Shown: in pieces, positions 47,169 to 57,700 of the stretch
Layout of the letters: every line of letters begins with the position of its first letter
Position numbering within the stretch: the stretch's first letter is position 1
Assembly: GCA_026545765.1 (NCBI GenBank)
Contig: CM048840.1
Span: 33,360,765 to 33,424,764, forward strand
DNA: 64,000 nucleotides
From: Plantago major
Taxonomy: Eukaryota > Streptophyta > Magnoliopsida > Lamiales > Plantaginaceae
Reading direction: 5' to 3'
Translations under genes and position numbers: made by a program
Notes under the pieces: generated by a model
What the model was told of the DNA's origin: nothing
Databases searched by the model: none
What the model saw: only the letters and a program-made list of their open reading frames with translations

Positions 47169-50100
47169 ATGGAGGCTAAAATTAAGTCAAAAATGGAAGA
47201 TTATGAGGTAGTGGAGCAGATTGGCAGAGGAGCTTTTGGTGCTGCTTTCCTTGTTCTTCATAAGTCTGAGAAAAAGAGGTCAAAATTTGAACTTGCACTC
47301 CTATAGGCTTGTTTCTATATCATCATACTTTAAAATTGGTGTAATATTGTAGTTTTAAATCTGCAATACTTGAATGTGTATGCAGGTATGTTCTGAAGAA
47401 GATTCGTCTTGCGAAACAAACCGAAAGATTCAAGCATACAGCACATCAGGAGGTGAATTTCTGGTTCTTGAACTATATGCATTGTTTCTTCTACTTGTTC
47501 CTGAACGTGATCTACTAAAAGTGTCAAAACTCTGGTTGGGTAAATGAGTGAATGCAAGTAGTGATTAGGAATGCAAATATTTTTGGACTATTGATGATCA
47601 TGAACTTGCTTGTCATGGTCATGATAAATGTAAAAGGAACTGGCATAATTGGATTGCACATTCATTTGGGATATACCAACTTATGTATTTCATTATTTAA
47701 TGAATGAAAGCTGCGTTTTTTTTTCGAGTTCATTGCAACCAGTTGTTGTAGTTGGAACAAATTTCACTCATTTAGTTGCCTGTTTATTAAGAACTTAATG
47801 CTCACAAAATCTCCTACTAGTTGCTACCATTATTAAAACTAAGGTGTGTAGCTTTTGAGAAACTTTGATGGTCCATGAAAGTTGATTTGAGAATAAAACT
47901 AGGCTGTGTGGCTTTTGAGTAATAAAGTATTGTTGGATCATCTGCAGATGGCTTTGATGGAAAAATTAGACAACCCATATATTGTCAAGTACAAGGATGC
48001 ATGGGTGGAAAAGGTACACTCGATTATTGAAGAAACGATATCTTGCGAGTTGCTACTCATATGAGTTGTCGAAATCAGCGACTACTGAGTATCATAAGTC
48101 CTAACTAATGCCAAAAAAAAAGTCACTCAATCCATTCAGGTGTGGGTGAATCTAATATTATGTTGTTGTGAATCAGGACTCGTGTGTGTGCATTGTATCG
48201 ATTTATTGTGAAGGAGGAGATATGTAAGTTCTAGACTTCTAGTTAACATTACATCCTATGGTCATAGTCTCATAGACAAAAAGCACATCCTTGAACTTTT
48301 CTTAGAAGGGTATGTTACAACCTTATGTTTTCTCAGGTCAGAGACGATAAAGAGAGCTAGAGGGATACAATTTTCTGAAGAGGTAAGAAACATAAGCGCA
48401 AAATGTTTTAAACTAAACAGCAAGTAATTACACATGTGACATGCATTGTTTCTCTCAACAGACCATCTGCAGATGGCTTACTCAGTTGCTTTTAGCTTTG
48501 GATTATCTTCACTCTAACCGCGTCCTCCATAGGGATCTTAAGGTAATGTTTCAGTGAATTAAACGAAGGTGTTAGATGCGTTGTACTAATCAAGATTTAC
48601 TATGTTGTTGTCTCTAGTGCTCAAACATATTTCTCACGAAAGATAACGAGATTAGACTTGGTAAGTACTGAATGAAAATTTGCTATCGTAAGCTGCCTGC
48701 ACTTTCACATTTCATGCATCTAATAAAAGACTTGCAGGTGACTTTGGACTTGCCAAGCTACTAAGTAAAGATGATCTTGCCTCATCGGTATTAGTTCTAC
48801 ACTCAATGAAACACCATTCTTATCATGTACTTTTAGGGCGAAGTCTACTAATATCTGTTGATTTCGATCTAAAAGTTCCATAAAAATTTTGCGACTCTTA
48901 TGTTTAGGTAGTTGGAACTCCCAAGTACATGTGCCCAGAAATACTAGCAGATATACCGTATGGTTACAAATCAGATATATGGTCTTTAGGTACACACATC
49001 TAGCAGCTCGACTAATATCCACACGGCTTTGCTATATATTTTAGTCGTCATACTGCATATGAGGAACTTACGGTATTTTCTCAGGATGTTGTATGTTTGA
49101 GATTGCTGCCCACCAACCTCCTTTCAGGGCTTCAGTAAGTTCACCCTAAGATCTAATTAGTCTCTTTTAATCTGTCTGCCTATATTATTTATCTTCTCTG
49201 TGATTACTAAACAGGACATGGCAGGGCTCATAAACAAGATAAGCAGGTCAACCATTTCTCCGCTCCCACATGTATATTCTTCTTCACTGTGAGTCGATGA
49301 AAGTTTATATAAACAGTTCATGATTGCGCTTCGTTTCATAAAATATACTGAACCCTTATGCAAAAAAAAAAATCAAAATGGCAGGAAGCTATTGATCAAA
49401 AGCATGCTTAGGAAGAGCCCAGAACATAGACCCACGGTTCATACTAAAACTATTTTTTATAGCAATTAACACATCGGAAAGTAAGGATTGATCTGATGTT
49501 TTGGCATAAAACATTTTTAGGCTGCTGAGCTCTTGAGACATCCACATTTGCAACCATATATTGCTCGATACAACAACCTATCTCCCGTTTTCCTCCCTGT
49601 TAAGTCTGACATGGAGTCAAGGTGCAGATCACCAAGAATTAGATTGTCTGAAATGCACACACATTACAAAAGCCGAAATGCCAGCAAAATGGAAGTTATA
49701 AAAGAGTTGGATGATGTTAAAGAAATAAAGAGGAAGGTGTCATACGTGCCTCGTGGAAATTCGATTAGGAACAGTTTGCCTGCTTTACGCGAAGTCCACA
49801 AATCTAGAGCTGGTAAAGCGAACTTGGAAGCGCCTAAAGGCCACCTAGATGTTGAAATCAACAATTATGAATCATCCTCTGGATCAAGTACACTGACTTA
49901 TCAGCATGAAGATACTGAAACGAAACGACATTCTCCACAAAACCAATCTCAGGGTGAAGTTTCCGTTGATAGAACACCAGGGGCATACATGAGTAAGGTC
50001 GTTGAAGATAAGACATCAGCAACAAATGCAAAAGAAAAAACTACGTTCTCTTCACAAACGAAAGAAGAGTCACGCTCAGAAAGAAAACCAACTCTGTTGA

Positions 50101-50321
50101 GGTGGCATAGTGAGAAAATGGAACGCAACGTTGTGGGCGAAGAGAAAGCGCAAGCTATGGAGTCGCTGCTTGAGCTTTGTGCGCAGCTGCTGAAGCGCGA
50201 AAGGCTGGAGGAACTTGCGGGAGTATTGAAACCATTTGGAGAAGAAGCAGTGTCATCTAGAGAAACTGCAATCTGGTTGACTAAAGGTTTGATGAAAATT
50301 CAGAAAGATGGAGAAACCTAG
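47169..50321 (+). CDS. NEK: NIMA-related serine/threonine kinase, 13 exons
   Basis: Exons: 47169-47278, 47386-47452, 47948-48013, 48177-48223, 48337-48382, 48462-48542, 48618-48660, 48738-48787, 48908-48989, 49085-49134, 49215-49288, 49385-49436 and 49521-50321. All have GT-AG borders and join in one frame of 522 codons. The kinase domain (about residues 12-268) has IGRGAFG, the VLKK lysine (41), HRDLKCSN (135-142), DFGLAK (155-160), GTPKYMCPE (173-181) and SDIWSLGCCMFE. The long last exon encodes a disordered region and the conserved C-terminal block [25 protein letters not shown] known from plant NEK5/NEK6-type kinases. Plant NEKs phosphorylate tubulin and control microtubules and directional cell growth. 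The gene looks intact. Confidence 0.95.
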
Positions 50322-50799
50322 CAAATATTGGAATGTTGTTGCTGATTGTGCTCTACATTATTTGTAGCAATGCTTATATATTCTTAAGTTTCATCACAAA
50401 TTAATCAGTTGCTTATAACCAAGTTCTGCTAAAATGTTAATCAGCTGGCAGTAAGGGCTAATATGCACAGAGCAAATTAGTTAATGGTGGAATCAACTCG
50501 CAAGTTTTTAGATTAGTGGGAAATCATTAGCATGCGATAATAATAATAGTAGGAATAATTACTGATAAAAAAATTGTGGAGCACAAATTTTTTGTGTTAG
50601 TTATAGACTTAGTTAACGCTGAAGACTCTTGAAAGCATGAATGATTCTCGAGGACTGGATTCGGCCATTTTATGGCCCATATAGAATTTCCATTTTATCT
50701 TTGTAACGACATAATTGGACTGAAAAAACTAGACTTGGACTAATTAGCTTTTAAAGTGTAATTTTAGGGCTATCTTTCAGTGTGTGTTTACGGTGAGTT
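50322..50799. other. NEK 3' flank
   Basis: NEK 3' UTR and flank; AT-rich with no further gene. Confidence 0.5.
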
Positions 50800-50975
50800 T
50801 CTCACAGACCGGTACCCTCTCAAAATTTTATTTCAAATAGAGACCCTCTAAATTTTAACACTATATTAAATCATGACTCACTGAGTTACAATATCATATT
50901 AACTCAAAGCTCTCTGAGTTACAATATTGTATTAACTCATAATGGATCTTTTTTGATAATATTTAGTGCCAAAGA
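50800..50975 (-). repeat. Dispersed repeat, copy 2 (inverted)
   Basis: On the minus strand it matches 44090-44255 over its whole length (ATGAGTTAATACA, TGTAACTCAGAGAG, GGTCTCTA and AATAAAATTT are shared). The two copies stand in opposite orientation on either side of the NEK gene. Confidence 0.7.
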
Positions 50976-51089
50976 CCCTTTTGCCACCAACTAATCCGTT
51001 TACCGTTGCCAAATGCTCAAAAAAATAGACATACCTTATAAACTACTTGAGCCCTTTTATTTTGGTAAAATAGCCCGTTGCAAAAGGAC

Positions 51090-51320
51090 CGTAGATTAGT
51101 GATGTACTTGAGGGCCCAACTTATATTATTAACTATATGTATAATATTTTGGAGAATAATAATTATTTTATGAGTGAACATTATATAAACATTTATTATG
51201 TGTATGTAGTATACTGATGTTCTTTATAAAAATATACGATGTATATCTTTATAACCATAATGTTTCTCTGAAACTTTTAGCCCATCTATAAAAATTGTCC
51301 CACGGAATACTTCCTCCATT
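51090..51320. repeat. Diverged direct repeat, copy 1
   Basis: Words such as TATGTATAATRTTTT, TTTTATGAGTG, TATGTGTATGTAGTATACTGAT and AAAATTGTCYC recur in the same order at about 52240-52500. The two copies flank the inverted-repeat element at 51365. Confidence 0.55.
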
Positions 51321-51364
51321 TCTCAATGTTTGATATTACTTTTCAAAATTAATTTATTTTGGTA

Positions 51365-52103
51365 GAGCAATTTACATCAAACCACCATTTTAGATATTGT
51401 ATAAACGTTTGGGTCCCTGATATTTCATATTTTATAGAGAATGACAAATTTTGAACTGCAGTAAAATTTTATTTACAATGAAGGAAAAAAGTCAACACAA
51501 GTGGGAGAGAGAGTGAAAAAATACATTTTCTTTTAAATTTCATATTATTACAATTGACACCTAAAACTTTTAAATTTTAATAAAGAAACCCCAAAATTTT
51601 AATTATCATATTTTCATCCATCTTCTTTTTCAACTCAAGAAAAATTTAAAAAAAATATTTAAAATTGAAAAAAAGGGAGCTTCCATGGAAGCTCCATTGA
51701 AGCTTCCATGCTCCAGATCGGGAGCTGCAATGGAAGCTGGAAGCTCCGATGCAGCTCCCGATCTGGAGCTCCCTTTTGTTAATTTTTTGTTCTTATGAGT
51801 TGAAGAGGAAGATGGATGAAAATATGAAAATATTTAAAACTTTGGCCTTTTTTATTATAATTTGAAAGTTATATGAATTATATTAAAGTAGTATATGTCA
51901 ATATTGTAAATATAAAATATTTAAGACAAATGTGTAATAAGATAAAATTTGTATTTTTAGATAAATGTTTAAATAGAGGGGGCAAACTAGACTTTTTGTC
52001 AAAAGTCAAACTGTAGGTTAAAATTGGACTTCATAGTAAATTATCAATCGTTGGGGACCCAAACGCTTAGTAGTCGTCTAAAAGGTTGTTGTGTGTAAAA
52101 TTC
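51365..52103. mobile_element. Inverted-repeat element (MITE) with a strong central hairpin
   Basis: Terminal repeats of about 50 bp: left AATTTACATCAAACCACC...AAACGTTTGGGTCCC, right the reverse complement GGGACCCAAACGC...AAAATT, roughly 75% alike by eye. No coding capacity. The centre holds perfect 19-bp arms CTCCAGATCGGGAGCTGCA (51711-51729) and its complement (51750-51768), plus copies of GCTTCCATGG. Related GCTTCCATGG clusters occur at 54405-54455 and 55050-55160. Confidence 0.7.
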
Positions 52104-53021
52104 CCTATTTGATATTTCAACATTCATTTTCATTCATATCTCCAATTTTATAAATAACTCCTTTTCTCTTTCTCACCCACTTTTCCCAATTTTTTTTTTC
52201 TTTTTATGTTAACAAATCATATTCACTTCCTTAAATTTTATTTACAAATTCTTAGAAAAGACGTGTATTATTAAGAGACTTGAGATACGTATTGATGTTC
52301 TTAATTATATGTATAATGTTTTAAACAATATCAGTAATGTTTTATGAGTGTATATTTTATAACATTTTGTATGTATATGTATATCACTGATATTTTTAGT
52401 AAAACCACTAATGTTTTTTTATTTAACTGTAATGTGTGCCCGTCTCATTTAGTCTGTCCATAAAATTGTCTCCCGGAAGACTCACTCAATTTTATTTTAC
52501 TCTTTAATTCTCTCAAATTTTTGTATTATAGATATATATGTTTCAAAGATCTTTTTCTCATACTCCACGATATTGTATGAAAACCATTCTTGTGTTCTCA
52601 CGAGTATGAGACTAGATGAATTCCCAGAGTTGGGAATGCGGTGGGCGACGCCAAAAGAATGTCAATCAGTTATGCATGAACATGGATTTAGATTTTTGGA
52701 TCATCTTCCTCCACATGAAGTTTTACTGTTTTTCCTCCAGATATTTTTTGGATCATTAAAAATTTCTCATTTCCATCAAAGATTTTGATTTCAGATTTAT
52801 TTGCAAACACCTGGCCGCATTGTACTTCCAATCCAGTCAAAAAATAATAATGTGTAGCAAGAATCCCGCGTTTGAAATAATAGAAAAACCGTGTATCCGG
52901 GCCCACACATCATGCCAAATGTTTCCAGGACGTGGGTCCCTCTTCCTCAACGTTCCAATATTTGAACGTTGGGAGGCAATTTCGCCGCTAATTAAACCGT
53001 TACACACTCCCTTCAAATGGC
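52104..53021. other. Intergenic AT-rich stretch and AG-peptide promoter region
   Basis: It contains the second copy (52240-52500) of the direct repeat and then the promoter region of the arabinogalactan-peptide gene. The short open frame at 52573-52788 has no recognisable domain. Confidence 0.5.
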
Positions 53022-53029
53022 TATAAATA
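53022..53029 (+). promoter_or_regulatory. TATA box of the arabinogalactan-peptide gene
   Basis: TATAAATA, 133 bp before the ATG, followed by a C/T/A-rich leader with several CAACA words. Confidence 0.75.
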
Positions 53030-53161
53030 CCCATTCATTCTCACCTCATTTCCTCACAACAAAATCAATCATCTCTTCTCTCCTTACCAGTAACAATATC
53101 AACAACAGATCTCTTTTCTGCTACTCCCTTTGTTTTCCTTAATCTAAATCAAATAGATCAA

Positions 53162-53362
53162 ATGGAGTTCGCTAGATCTGCTCTGTTCGCCGTATTTGCT
53201 GTGCTCTGCCTGCTTATCGCTGCCGCTTCGGCTCAGGAAATGAGCGACTCTCCGGCGCCTGCTCCCGGACCTGAGGCCGGAGCTGGATTTGCTGCCAGTG
53301 GTTCGATTTCATTCATCTGCTTCTCGCTCATCCTGTCTTTCGTCGGAATTCTTCGTCATTAG
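53162..53362 (+). CDS. Arabinogalactan peptide (GPI-anchored)
   Basis: An intact 66-codon gene without intron. An N-terminal signal peptide (residues 1-24, hydrophobic LFAVFAVLCLLIAAASA) is followed by a very short mature part QEMSDSPAPAPGPEAGAG with the SPAPAP hydroxylation motif, and a C-terminal hydrophobic GPI-addition signal (SISFICFSLILSFVGIL). This is the full AG-peptide layout. The product would be an O-glycosylated cell-surface proteoglycan; its exact role is not known. The nearest named AGP is uncertain. A poly(A) signal AATAAA is at 53550. Confidence 0.92.
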   Translation: MEFARSALFAVFAVLCLLIAAASAQEMSDSPAPAPGPEAGAGFAASGSISFICFSLILSFVGILRH

Positions 53363-53947
53363 AGGACTTGAAAAATGAAATCGTGGAGGAGTTTTTATAA
53401 ATGCCTATTTAACTATATACCTAAAGCTATCGATGATATTTTTTGAGTGCGAGTTTTGCAGTGTGTGTTGAGATTTTGTGCCCTAACTTTTGGTTAGGGT
53501 GTATCGGTTATAACTTATAATGTATGTATGAGTTTGATTTATGATGATGAATAAAAATTATATTTATTTATTTATTTACTTGTTTTTGGTTAAAGTAAAC
53601 TTTCTTCTTACTTGTTTTTAGCAAGTAGCCCGCCTTCATTTTGTACATTCAACAACGATAGAGTTCTATTTTATCTGAGATCTCAATTTATTTAATTTTT
53701 CAATAAACAAAACTAATTAAATTCTAATTTAATTCTCTTGGACCGTTTTTATTCATAGAGAGATTGTAAAAGATAACGAAAACATGATGAATAACATATC
53801 TATAGGTTTTTTTATGCAAAAGATCATGTCCAAAGTCCCCATCCATGCCTGTCAAAGCCACGTCTTCTCTCCTCTTCTAATTCCAAAATCTATAACATCC
53901 TCTAGTTGTTTGTGTTAATGGAATGATCCTAGCCTAAATATATTTTA
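53363..53947. other. AG-peptide 3' UTR and flank
   Basis: 3' UTR with AATAAA at 53550, then AT-rich DNA without a gene. Confidence 0.6.
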
Positions 53948-54888
53948 GGGTGAATTACATCTGGACCCCACTAAATTTTCTTATTACAAATAGATACATA
54001 TTAAATAAACAATAACAAACAAGTCCAATTAGATATAACTTAATTACATCTAAATCCATGAATTTGACTTTTGGCGAATTAAAATATGGAAAAGCCTTTT
54101 TTGCCCCTCTCAAATTATCAGCTTTATAAGTGACCAAACAGGTTTAACTTATAGGTGTCACGTGTGGACTTAGATGTAATTGAAGATCAACTATTAGGTG
54201 TTTACATATAATTAAAATTTGACCGTTACTTTTTTTAAATAATTCTTTTTCTGTCAATTTCAATTGAACTACATTGTTTCAAATAGTTATGAATGGACCC
54301 CATTTTGACAATATAATTTCTAAAACCGCCATTTAACTATATAATGAAAACGTAAAAAAAAAGTTCAAAAAATAAAGAAAAATTGCATTTTCTTGCTTCC
54401 ATGGCAGAATTCTCCATGGAAGCTCTGTCCAAGCTTCTTCCAAGCTTCCAATGGTGGAAATGCAATTTTTCTTTTTTTTTTTTTTTGATTTTTGAACTTT
54501 TCTATTTATTATGTTTATTTTTTTAATTTTTGAAGTTTATGGGTAAAATCTTTTCAATAAAATATGATCAATATAAAATTAACTAAGATCTACCATATTT
54601 ACATTTTAATTCAACGTATTTATGTATTTTGCAAAATGACACGTGTCGTGTAAATAAGTCGCCACGTGTCATATGAGATTTAAATTGTAGAATTATGTGT
54701 ATTATAAGATATGTCATACAATTAACAATTTATAACATTTTTATAATAATTAAACATTTTTATAATAAATAATGGTTTTTATGAAAATTAATTATTTTAT
54801 AACGATTAATCATTTAATAATTAATTAAAAAAATTACTGTACATATTATGTATGGCGTATGTTAGTATTGGATACAATAAATTATTAA
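53948..54888. repeat. AT-rich repeat region with one MITE-like terminus
   Basis: It starts GGGTGAATTACATCTGGACCCC, a terminus similar to both ends of the element at 54889-55445, but a matching right end could not be fixed. It contains a GCTTCCATGG cluster (54405-54455) and two ACGTGTC words (54640-54670). Confidence 0.4.
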
Positions 54889-55445
54889 GGGAAAATTACA
54901 TATACTACCCCTTAAATTGACCCCCATTTCAGATTCCCTCCAGATTGGCTTAATTTACAGATAGACCCATTTTTTACAAAGGAGAATTCTAACAATTACA
55001 TCCAACCCCAAAAGTCAACCTTTTCTCATCTAACAATTTGCAGCTCGCTGAAGCTGCTCTTACAGCTTCCGCCATGGAAGCACAATTTGCAAGCTTCTGC
55101 CATGGAATCTCTGTAAGAGCTTACATGGCGGAAGCACTGTGCTTCCACCATGGAAGCTCTTTTACAGATCTTCGATCTCTTTTCTAACAGTGGTGTGGGT
55201 GGTGGGTGGTGGTGGTGGTGGGGGAAGAAGATGGGTGGTTATTTTTGTAAGTTATAAAATATTTGAGTCAAGTATGTAATAAAATGAAACTTGTAAATTG
55301 CAACTGAGTCCATTTACTTTAATTACCTTTATTTTTTGTTTGGACAACTCAAAAATGGGGATTTGGACTTGGATGTAATTGTTGCCAATTTAGGGACGAA
55401 TCTATAATTTAGCCAAATTTAAAGGGAACCATATGTAATTCGCCC
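54889..55445. mobile_element. Inverted-repeat element (MITE)
   Basis: Left GGGAAAATTACATATACTAC and right GTTCCCTTTAAATTTGG (minus strand GGGCGAATTACATATGGTTC) form imperfect terminal repeats. The length is 557 bp. The centre carries GCTTCCATGG palindromes (55050-55160) and a GGT-rich patch. No coding capacity. Confidence 0.6.
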
Positions 55446-55658
55446 AATAATTAATCATTTAAATATTAGTCATTTAGCAAATTAAAATGGGAGTATTAAG
55501 AAATAATTGGTAAGGCCTTGTTTGGTTGAACAATTAATTATTGTAGCAAATAAATTGGTCAACTCAAAATCAACTGAAATGACCTAGATGTAATTGTTCA
55601 ACTAACAGGGATTTATATGCAATGGAGGCTTCTAGCAGGGGGTATATGTAATTGGTGG
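55446..55658. other. AT-rich flank with a further MITE-like end
   Basis: GGGGGTATATGTAATTGG at about 55638-55655 resembles another terminus of the same MITE family directly next to the LTR at 55659. No gene. Confidence 0.4.
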
Positions 55659-56572
55659 TGTTGAGGGTAAAAGTCCCCCAGCCACTTAATTAATTTCCCT
55701 TGCTTTCCTTCACTCTAAGTACCAAGACCACCTTTGAATAAGAACCACCTTGCTTGTAAGAACCAAAGAGTAAGAGCCCGTAAGAACCGTCGTACTGGTA
55801 AGAGGCGATGCGTAAGGACCTGCACAAGTAGCTTGGAGGGGGGGGGGGTAGGATCCGGTTTGCTAAGTGTCAAACCGGTCTGAGACTTTACTCAAGAGAG
55901 ACTGAAGATCTACTCTGTATAATGTTCGGAATTAGTTCCTCAGGGCGACTTGACTTACCTGCTTAACATAGGGAAGTGTGCCATATATATAGAAATATCT
56001 CAAAGAGGAAGGACTCCGCTGGATCGTGCCAAGTGTAAGGCCTTGATCGAGCCACCAAGGCTTGACTAGGCCCATGGCCCAATAATGACACTTGCCCCAC
56101 ACCACTTTGGGCTTTAGGGGTAGTTTAGTCATTACCGCGAGAGTTTTAGAAGCTTTGATGCAGTCTGCTGCGGGTTAAGGTCCAAAGAGGTAGGTCCGGA
56201 CGTTTGGTCCGGACCGTATTGGGTTGCCCATGAGAAACTCTCATAAGTTTGTCCGCTTCCTCTTATTCGGACCTTGTGGCTCGGACCACCTTACTCTCTA
56301 GTGCCAGTATACTTGGTTGCTTGTGAGATTGTCATGTTGGATCCGGACGGTCGTCCGGGTCGGACCCCATGGTTACGGACCATTGGCAGGGTCGGACCTA
56401 TTATCCTTCGAGCCCTCTCTGCCCTTCTCTTCCAGGATAGGTCGGACTCGAGGGGCCTAGGGTCGGACCTACGGGTCGGACTATACTGTCTCGGATCCTC
56501 AGACAACTTGGGACGCCTTAGGATTCATTCCAAAGGCGTCTATGACGGATTGAACATATTTCCGTATTAACA
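55659..56572 (-). repeat. Left LTR of the second Tat-type element
   Basis: 914 bp, TGTTGAGGGTAAAAG...GTATTAACA. It is related to but distinct from the LTR at 3767, sharing the GTTTGCTAAGTGTCAAACCG and CGCCTTAGGATTCATTCC blocks. It has a G-tract at about 55838-55848. The polypurine tract (minus strand GGGAACTAAGGGGACATA) follows at 56573-56590. Confidence 0.9.
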
Positions 56573-57217
56573 TATGTCCCCTTAGTTCCCAAGTATATTG
56601 GTAGAAGATAGTTGTGGAACTATTGGTTGAGAGTGAAGAGAAAGGTTTGTTGCTTGGTTCAATCCGTCTCTCGTAAGCAGAAAAAAGGTGTAATCCGTGC
56701 TTCGTATAGTCCTTTAACTTAATCTCCCCCCCCCCCCCCCTTTCTTTCATTCTTTTGTTGATGTCCGAGGGAAAAGGCTCGGAGTGCAACAAAGTTAAGA
56801 AAGAAAAGGGTATTTGTAAGCGAGACTAAGTGTAGACTGAGAACGTCGAAGTTGTACCTTCGGTAGGTTATGGGATGATCCGCGGATGAATGTCTACCCG
56901 GACAAAAGTCTTTGTGAGGGGAAGGTCCGGAGAACGACATCCGAATGGACGAGGGTCCGTGTTAGTGAGTGAAATCAACCTTTGTCGAAAAAGGATCCGA
57001 GGCACCGGGTGGCTGACCACCCGAAGGCTGAGTGGTGTCCTCTTCCCGAGAGTGGGGAAGTTCGTTGTATGCGTCTTTGTCATCGCAGAGTATGTTTTTT
57101 GTATCAATCCGTCATTTCACTTGGTATTGTTGTACTACATCGTTTGATGAATTTTGATCTACGATTGAGATTTAATCCCGAAAAATCGTGACGGTTGGAC
57201 TTCCAGATTTAGCCCTC
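56573..57217. other. Spacer between LTR and antisense-gene promoter
   Basis: No gene. A C-tract (56727-56742) and one ACATCCGAATGGACGAGGGTCCG motif (56938-56960) correspond to the repeated motif upstream of the first antisense gene. Confidence 0.6.
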
Positions 57218-57225
57218 TATAAATA
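57218..57225 (+). promoter_or_regulatory. TATA box of the second antisense gene
   Basis: TATAAATA in the same setting as 5937-5944; the leader and 5'-UTR intron (57386-57699) follow. Confidence 0.7.
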
Positions 57226-57700
57226 GGGGCATAGTTGCTTTCATTTCCACACGTCTAGAGAGAAAATTTCCGCGTTTTCAGTACATCCGAAGCAACTGCA
57301 AACAATCCGAGGCGAGTAAGAAGAAGTCCGTAGTGCGTGGTTTTGTGTAAAGTCAGGTGCCTTCAATCCAACCATCCGAGTACAAGTAAGTTGCTTGTTT
57401 TCCCGCGTGGCTGTCAAATTTCCTTGTGTTTGTTGTTTCGTTTCTGTTGAAAATATGGTCTGTTCGGATGTATGCTTATGTTACGTATTCTATAGTTGGT
57501 AATAAACGTAGTGTGTCTCGGATATGTTGAGTAGTCAAGACTAACACCGGACTAACACCTTACTAACTCCGAACTAACTTCGTTCGGCAGAGTCGTTTTC
57601 TATCCTCCGAATCTTTAAATTTCTTCCTCTTTAATCTACGTAAACGACCTCTCGGACTACAATATTAAAGCTTAAGAAATTGCCTTTTCCTTTCCCTAGG

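Noticed and set aside
52573-52788. 72-codon frame upstream of the AG-peptide gene
   Set aside because: No recognisable domain, no splice context, and its end runs into promoter-like AT-rich DNA.
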